Shown: positions 57,592 through 64,000 of the stretch, one piece after another
Layout: every line of letters starts with the position of its first letter
Numbering within the stretch: the stretch's first letter is position 1
DNA from: Nymphaea colorata
Taxonomy: Eukaryota; Streptophyta; Magnoliopsida; Nymphaeales; Nymphaeaceae
Direction: 5' to 3'
Assembly: GCF_008831285.2 (NCBI RefSeq)
Contig: NC_045148.1
Span: 7,011,001 to 7,075,000, forward strand
DNA: 64,000 bases
The notes under the pieces: generated by a model
What the model was told of the DNA's origin: nothing
Databases searched by the model: none
The model's input: the letters and a program-made list of their open reading frames with translations, nothing else
Translations under genes and position numbers: made by a program

Positions 57592-60500
57592 ATGGCCAGA
57601 TTCTGCAGATTGTGGGACGTCTTATGGTCAAGCTGCTTCGCGATTTTGTCGTGCATTTTTGTTTTAGGTACTACTCGCTTTCTCCCCTGACCTCTGATAT
57701 ATATATATTCCCGAAAATGAAAGATACCTCCAAGGTTGCACAAGTAGTTGCTAAACATTAACAAGCCGTTTGGATGACACCCCCAGGTTTTGCCTCCAAA
57801 ACCAAAGATTTGATGATAGTTTGAATGATATCAAAATACTGCTTTTTGAAAACTCAGTTTTCACGTGTTTTCTTGTGAAAACGAAAACCTTGACCCCTCA
57901 GGTTTTCCATCCAAATTTCAGTTTCCGTGGGAGCGTAGGAAAAAAATGAAAAAAAAAAACCTAATTTCCTACTCCACATACACTACCCGTCATCATATAT
58001 TAAAATTTTTTAAATATAAATAAGTCCATCATAGTTTCCTCAATAATATATGTAAGTTCTTGTGACAAGTACCTTTCTTAGACATTTAAAGACATGGGGA
58101 TCAATGATACACTTTTTGAAAGGATGAGTGGTTCATTTCACCACCCTTAAGAGAGGCCGTTATTTTACAACCCATGTTCGGGATCTTTTACAGTTTAAAA
58201 GAAGAACGCACTGATACTTGACAGTAACCACTTCAAAATTTAGAACGAGTTCTATAAAAAGTGGGCTATCTTACCACCCAGTACGCAACCACCTTTTAAG
58301 GTACATCAATTATACACTTAGTTTTCAACTTTTTTTTAATGTCCTTATAATTTTTGTAACATTAGTTGTAGAATATTTACCGCTTTATATATATATATAT
58401 ATATATCATTTTTGCCATCCAAACAAAAGAACCGGTTTTAAAAAACTAAAAACCTCATTTAGCTTAGGATGTCGACCAAATGCCTCTTAATAGGTTCTGA
58501 CGGAAGTATTGGATCTTCACTTATAAAAAGTCGTTCACTTTTTCAAGATGAGGTGGTTTATCCAACGCATCGTTCTTGGAAACACTGGTGATATGATGGC
58601 TCCTCGAATTAATTTAGATTAATCATATCTCAAGCAAGGTAAGAAATGATAGATTTCGAAATTATCGTGGCATTTCTTTTGGTTTTACCAATACCTTAAC
58701 AGAAAATGTTGTCACTTAAATATTAGTGTTGGCCCAACAATGTCTACGCCATAATTACAACAACCGACCAGTGGCGGAGTCATCTATGGTGTTTTTTTTT
58801 TTTTTCTTTTCGCATTTACATTTTCAAATATTTGGTGCATATGAAAATTTGTGAACAAATGAAAAAATTTCTGGCTTTGCCACTGCCACAGACCCATTTG
58901 TTTTTTTGTTCGTAAACAACCGATCACATGGAAGCGTTTAATATGTTGACATAGAGCCCAACAAAGACTGTAGGGTTGGTTGTGCATCTCAGATGGAATT
59001 GATGAGTTTCTAAGAAATCAATGGTGCCATATGAGGGAAACTTGTCACGGATTTCACATTTTTCATATTACTGCAACAGATATTGGCCTTATTCTCCCGA
59101 TGAAGAAATGGTACTGAGGACACTTGTTGCAGCTTGCAGGGAAATCAATCAGTTTGTTGGTGTTCAAGGACTAAGAAGATAAGGGGCCTCAAGTTAAATC
59201 TATAGCTTTTAAGATATTAAGGGGAAAATTTTGTGTTGATGAAAGTGCTTTTAATTACTTCCACGCAGGGCACGACGAAGAAACTTTGGCAGTAATATTT
59301 CTACCAAACTGGGATCTCTACTTGAGTTAGGCTCCGACTTTACAGTTATTTGCGGAATGAGTACATCATGGAATTCTGAAATTTGAGACCCTTTACATGA
59401 TTATGGTAGACGAGAAGCAAGTCTTCCTCGCTTTTAAAATTACGAGCAGTGAGAATAAATACAGCCTCTAGATCTGTACTGCCAGTGTGACAGAAAACAC
59501 GCGTTACAAAAAAAAAATCTGAAAAAATATTAAAAACAAATCAGCTGAAAAGGGGAAAAAAATCAATTTTTGTATGATCATCGTCAAAATGAAAAAAGAA
59601 AAAGGAAAAAGTGCGTTCTTTGTGTTTTTCCCATTTTGTTTTTAGTTGTTAGCATTTTATGTGCTTTTTTACGTTTTTTTAGTTACTAAATTTCTGTTTT
59701 GACTTTTCATTTTTAAGATCTTTTTAAAACCTTTTTTATGTTTGTCAAGATTTTTTTGAGAAAAAACAACTCCCTTGTATCATACTCCAGAAAAATTGTC
59801 ATTTAAAACCTAAGAACGATATTTGTGACGATGGTACTGCCATATGTGGAAAAAAAGAAGGCAGTTACTAACAGGGATTTAAAAGGCACAAATAATTATT
59901 TGAATCTGAGAATGTGTAAACCCTGCATAATCGAATCTAGCGTCTCTTGATTGGAACCCAGAAGGCAATATATTATATATTGTGTGTGTAGATTCACTTA
60001 GCTCATTAGTACCGAGATATATACAAATGTTAGAAATGTATCAAAATGAATGGTTTCAATTGGTTGTGTAAACCTAACATCTAAATTTGGATCCTGATTT
60101 TTATATTAAGCACCTTCTTCTTATCTTGTCTGCTTCAACGGTGCCCAGTAACAGATGCGCATTGAATTGAAGCTATCATTTGCTACATATATGCTAAAAC
60201 ACTGTATAATATTGCGATTGCGTGAATGCAGTTGGTGCATTTGTTGGAATGATCACGGGGGCCATTGTCGGAGAGACAAAGGAAATTGGATTCTTTGACG
60301 GAGCTGCTGTCGGTGCATTTAGCGGTGTAATCCTATCAATGGAAGTGCTTGAGTCAATGGTCTATGGAAGACTACTTTCCCTGGTAAGGCATCACCGATA
60401 TATATATATGTTCTTTGAAAAGATGGAGATTTTAACTCTTTCGCCACTGTGAGCTTTATATATATATGTTCTTTGAAAAGATGGAGATTTTAGCTCTTTA

Positions 60501-63500
60501 GCCTTTGTGAGCTTTGAGGCTGCAGGCTGCAGCAAACAGACGATTGACCATGTATTTTTTATATTTGCCCATTTATGCAAAATTTATACAATGGGGTATG
60601 AAACTCGTTCGTCCAAGTGCTTGTAAGGGCCGAAACATCATTTTCCAAAATTCTTATATGAAATAAATGAATGCTCCTAAAATTTACATATAACTTTTTT
60701 TAAAAAAAAATTAAAGTGGGGCCATGGTCGATGTGGCCCCCCTTTTGACTCCCCTTGTCTCCTTAGCTTAGCTTGATGGTGTGTGTGGTTACAAATAATC
60801 TGAAGAGGGTCACCATATCTGGTTGAGGTTGGTGTCTCGTAAATTGTGCACTCCCCCTTCAATCCCTGTAGGTACTGCTACCTTTAGTCATAAAAAGTAA
60901 GGGTGCAGTATCAATGGGGGAGTAGAGCTTGCAGGCTGAAGGTTGTCTGCCATCCATCTAAGCTCCAGCACAACCCAGAATCCCTAAAACAGGGAGAATG
61001 GGGAAAAGGCTCCTTGAGCCCTCCTTTCTAGACGGTGGTGGGGTTAGGCCGATATTGTTTAAGGGTAGCCACCAATATTCTTTTTCCGATGTAGTGTAGA
61101 GGTTAAATGGCTGCATCCTCCTTTTGATAACGTTAATATTATGTTCTCAATTTGAATTTTCTATCTTGCTATCCTTTTCCTGCCTAACTTCTTATTCGAG
61201 GGTTGGTAGTGTAATAAATACCTTCTGAAACCACCCTTCGTTCGCCTTTTATTCATCTTTTGTCCTTCAACTCCCCACCTGTCTTTTTCTTAGAGTCGTA
61301 TTTGGAGTTTGTGGCGCATTTTTTCTTGGTGGTGAATTTGGAAGGAGTGCAACAACAGGGTCTTGAGTGGCACCTTCTAATCATCGGAGTCTGTGGCACG
61401 CCTTGTGCAAAGAATGTCCACTTTGCTATTTGGCTATGGCGCCATTCTTCGTCTACTACTACTGGGTGACTCTGCCACCCCGTTTGTCCATTCTCTTTCT
61501 CCTCATCTTATTTGTTTTATTGTGTTGCTAATTTGTATATTTCGTTCTTTTATTTTGCTTTTGCTGTTTGTTATTATAGTTAGAGGACTTTTTGTTCCCA
61601 AATTTTGTTATATATTTTCATTTTATCGGTTCTCTTTCTCTCTCTTTAATGCGCATCATTTGAATTCTTGTAGAATTAAAACATACTTATAAGAGTCATC
61701 ATTCATCTTCATTTGACCTAATCGCTAGATGCATCCATCATTGTCCAAATATAGAGAATGACATCCTGCAACTTTGCTGAAAAAGGCACAAGCTAAATCA
61801 TAACTGACGAGATCTACTGACCGTGGATGATGCAGGAAGCTATCATTTTCAGCATGTTAAACGGGAGAGTTTTGACGGAATGGGTCACGCCAGCGATAGA
61901 AACTGCACTTCAGCAGCAGGTAACAGAATCCACTATCATGGTTGGCTGCCCATGGTATTGCTCTAAGTCTTTGTTAACAGGATTGTACTTAATTAGGATG
62001 ACTCGGTCATAGGCCATTACCATGACCAGTCTGACTAGGACTGCACAACGAGCCGGCTTGACTCAAACTCACTCAAACTTGACTTGAGCTCAACTCGTTT
62101 ATAAATGAGTCGAACTTGAGTTTAAATTTGTATTTGAAATATTAAATGTACAAGTTGAGTTCGAGTTATAATAATTCAACTCGCTTAAACTCAGTTTGGC
62201 ACAACTATGTAAAACCAATTCATCATAATTAAATTAGCTAAATGAGTTAAAAGAAATGAGACAAGTTAACAAAAAACAAGTTAAATGAGTTAAGCGAGTT
62301 GAGTTCGAGCTAGATGTTGTATGGTCGAGTTGAGCTAAAGCATGTTTTACAAACCTCGACACAAATTTTTAAGTTGAGTTATGCTTCAACTTGGTTCATA
62401 TGCAGCCCTAAGTCTAACCTTGCATTCAAATTCTATTAGAACAATGCACAATTATGAGCTTTGAATAGATTAGTTTTCAGGTGTATAAGAAAACTGGATG
62501 AGGGGATCGATCTATGCCCCTTTGCTGTGGGAAAATCAAATGAAAGTCCTCCTTCCCCTGAAAGATTCTTACTAGGAAAGTACGTAAAGCAATGGGGCTC
62601 TTAGCTGGGACCAAGGCTCACTGCCCAAGCAAACACATGGCGAGCCTTTTTTTTATGCTACCTTCTTATCTTCCACAGGTTGATGGAGTTGACACAAGTC
62701 CTGAGGTGGCCTTCAACATCTTCAGTTCAGGTAGCACAATGGGATTATTGCAGGATTCGATCCAGAAGCTGCAACTGTTCGATATCTCATATAAACAGAA
62801 GCACGATGTTTACGTGCATCAAACATCTTGTGCTATCTGTCTGCAGGTAAGAAGTGACCCAACACTTGCACGACCAGTTTCCTGCAATTCCGTATATGCA
62901 TGATATAGCACCTCCCATTCATTTTCTTTTAAATTAAAGGAGATCCGTTTAAGGTTTTACCATGAGAAAGCTAGAGGAAAATCAAAACCTATATGTAGGA
63001 CCATTCATAATTGAACAATTCCACATTTTTTTACTTAATCTCATTTTCGAAGATATTGATTTTCAGGCAGTATTTATTTCATTAGCAAGGATGTTTGAGT
63101 TACTGAATTTTTTCAATGTGTTCAGTGTCACTGGCCTAGCTGAAATACCAGAGATACTGTAACTCAAAAGCACAAATTGTTTGAGCAGCTTTCTGGTTCA
63201 ACATGGCATCTAAAAATAGCATGCATGCATCAGCCAAAGTTTTTTTTTTTTATGTATATCCATAACAAGTGCAATGATTGATCAGTAGGTAGGCCACATC
63301 TTAAGGTCACAATCTCTCTTATTGTTTAATACTTGAAACATCAATTGGTTTTGTGGAAAAATAGAGATGGAGCTTTGTAATTTTGCTACGGCTTGAGTTT
63401 CAGTAATAACAGGAAGTGTATATTTAATCTTTAATGCCAGGATTTCACAGAAGGGGACGCTGCTAGAAGGTTGCCTAAATGCAAGCATACTTTCCATATA

Positions 63501-63569
63501 TTTTGTATCGATAAGTGGCTAGTAACGCGTGGTTGTTGTCCAATATGTAGATCAGATATTGTCGTATAG
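57592..63569 (+). CDS. NEP1-interacting protein-like RING-H2 protein (gene 2)
   Basis: Five-exon paralogue of the gene at 35900: exons 57592-57667, 60232-60383, 61836-61919, 62679-62846 and 63441-63569, all with GT-AG introns, giving 202 aa. Exons 2-5 have exactly the lengths of gene 1. The hydrophobic N-terminus ([14 protein letters not shown]) is followed by glycine-rich [20 protein letters not shown] and [14 protein letters not shown], then [10 protein letters not shown]...ALQQQ and the [13 protein letters not shown] segment. The RING-H2 spans exons 4 and 5: [17 protein letters not shown] and [11 protein letters not shown], with all eight ligands in C-x2-C-x15-C-x-H-x2-H-x2-C-x10-C-x2-C spacing. 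Predicted membrane E3 ligase-like protein of the NIP group. A longer in-frame extension upstream of the ATG is taken as 5' leader. Introns 1-3 have grown by repeat insertion. Confidence 0.9.
57760..58490. mobile_element. MITE-like insertion in intron 1 of gene 2
   Basis: AAGCCGTTTGGATGACACC near 57763, with inverted-type CCATCCAAA(C/T) words at 57908 and about 58415 and CGACCAAATGCC at 58474. AT-rich body with a TA microsatellite at 58386-58406. Probably one or two nested GTTTGGATG-type MITEs. Confidence 0.4.
58491..60231 (+). other. Rest of intron 1 of RING-H2 gene 2
   Basis: Non-coding AT-rich intron sequence with the small element at 58765-58890. 59510-59770 is T/A-rich with rough inverted similarity. 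The intron ends at the GAATGCAG acceptor (60231). Confidence 0.5.
58765..58890. mobile_element. Small TIR element (AGTGGCGGAGTC...GGCTTTGCCACTG)
   Basis: Near-inverted ends AGTGGCGGAGTC (58771-58782) and GGCTTTGCCACTG (about 58873-58885) bound a T-rich core of about 90 bp. Compact member of the GCGGAGCC-end family. Confidence 0.5.
60398..60515. repeat. 58-bp tandem duplication in intron 2 of gene 2
   Basis: TTCTTTGAAAAGATGGAGAT recurs at 60411 and 60469, within two 58-bp units that each include TATATATATATG. Confidence 0.85.
60516..61835 (+). other. Rest of intron 2 of RING-H2 gene 2
   Basis: Non-coding. Contains a GGGGCCATGGTCGATGTGG...AAGGGTGCAGTATCAATGGG stretch (60715-60925) of repeat-like character. 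No coding domain recognised. Acceptor GATGCAG at 61835. Confidence 0.45.
62030..62415. repeat. TTGAGTTCGAG-rich repeat in intron 3 of gene 2
   Basis: ACTCAAACTTGACTTGAGCTC, AACTCGCTTAAACTCAG and GAGTTGAGTTCGAGCTAG words. Same family as 13735-14040, 30610-31015 and 36250-36450. Confidence 0.55.
62847..63440 (+). other. Intron 4 of RING-H2 gene 2
   Basis: 594-bp intron with GTAAGA donor and TTAATGCCAG acceptor. Non-coding. Confidence 0.8.
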
Positions 63570-64000
63570 CTTTGTCTAATGGGCTTTGCCTTCTCTTTTT
63601 CATCATTTTCTCATCTGTACTTGTAATTGATTACAACTTATTGAATTGAGAAAAAAAATTTGAAGAAACGTGGTCGGATTCAAATCAAGCCCGGTTAGAT
63701 TTTGGCTTGTGCATGTTTGGTGAGAATAGCAATACGAGGAACCACGATACCCTCAACTGTCTATCCATGTCAAAATCAAATTTGGAGGATACCCACTTTG
63801 GCACAATCTGGTGTGTGGGCGATCTGCCTCCCCATGATCTGGCAATAAAAAAAAATAACAAAAAGAAAGAGGACAAAAGCAAAGGGTTCATAACAAGGGT
63901 ACTAGATGCCAATCTCTACATATTTGTTGGCATACAAATTAAGACTTACATTAGTTTCAATTAGAATTTAACTCAAGCAGTAATTGCTGCCAATTCATTG
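63570..64000. other. 3' UTR and downstream DNA of RING-H2 gene 2
   Basis: Probable 3' UTR after TAG (63567-63569). No further gene seen before the window ends. Confidence 0.5.

Overview
The window is nuclear DNA of a flowering plant. The evidence is spliced genes with GT-AG introns, plant-only gene families (class II cytosolic small heat-shock proteins, NEP1-interacting RING-H2 proteins), a hAT transposase relic, retroelement-like debris, many microsatellites and long AT-rich intergenic stretches. The species cannot be read from the sequence. Nothing here looks bacterial, organellar or viral.

Left part (about 0.9-22.4 kb): four intronless class II small heat-shock protein (sHSP) genes, all on the minus strand, at 1220-1705, 4865-5359, 15825-16319 and 21611-22099. 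Each has its own TATA box and heat-shock elements upstream and a conserved 3' flank, so the duplicated unit was the whole gene. A fifth copy of the 3' flank (7510-9276) has no sHSP attached. Its homology stops at 9276, and a decayed hAT transposase (9277-10702), two unidentified exon-like blocks (11221-11515) and five exons of a broken Rab GDP-dissociation inhibitor gene (12183-13608) follow. After these the same flank starts again at about 14047 and leads into sHSP-3. The array was therefore built by segmental duplication and then interrupted.

Middle part (22.5-35.7 kb): no intact gene recognised. It holds dispersed degenerate repeats (ATCCGAAT-rich, TCGAGC-rich, GCGGGTGC-rich), MITE-like elements with GGGCCCGTTTG-type ends, and the first of two elements whose core is a minisatellite (unit about TGTCATTATCTCATACC) in inverted orientation. 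The second copy is at 40.1-41.0 kb.

Right part (35.7-63.6 kb): two paralogous five-exon genes on the plus strand for membrane-anchored RING-H2 E3 ligase-like proteins of the NEP1-interacting protein group (35900-39268, 207 aa; 57592-63569, 202 aa). Exons 2-5 have identical lengths (152, 84, 168 and 129 bp) and identical phases in both. Between them lies about 18 kb without an intact gene. It contains a degenerate array of about 16 units of about 50 bp (45.17-45.93 kb), a tRNA-Met-type primer-binding-site motif (47027-47037) beside a duplicated block, and a decayed unidentified reading frame (53175-53624).

The intact genes form two functional groups: a heat-inducible chaperone cluster, and a duplicated pair of membrane RING-H2 proteins. 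Most of the remaining DNA is transposon debris, with an unusual number of short, recent-looking tandem duplications.
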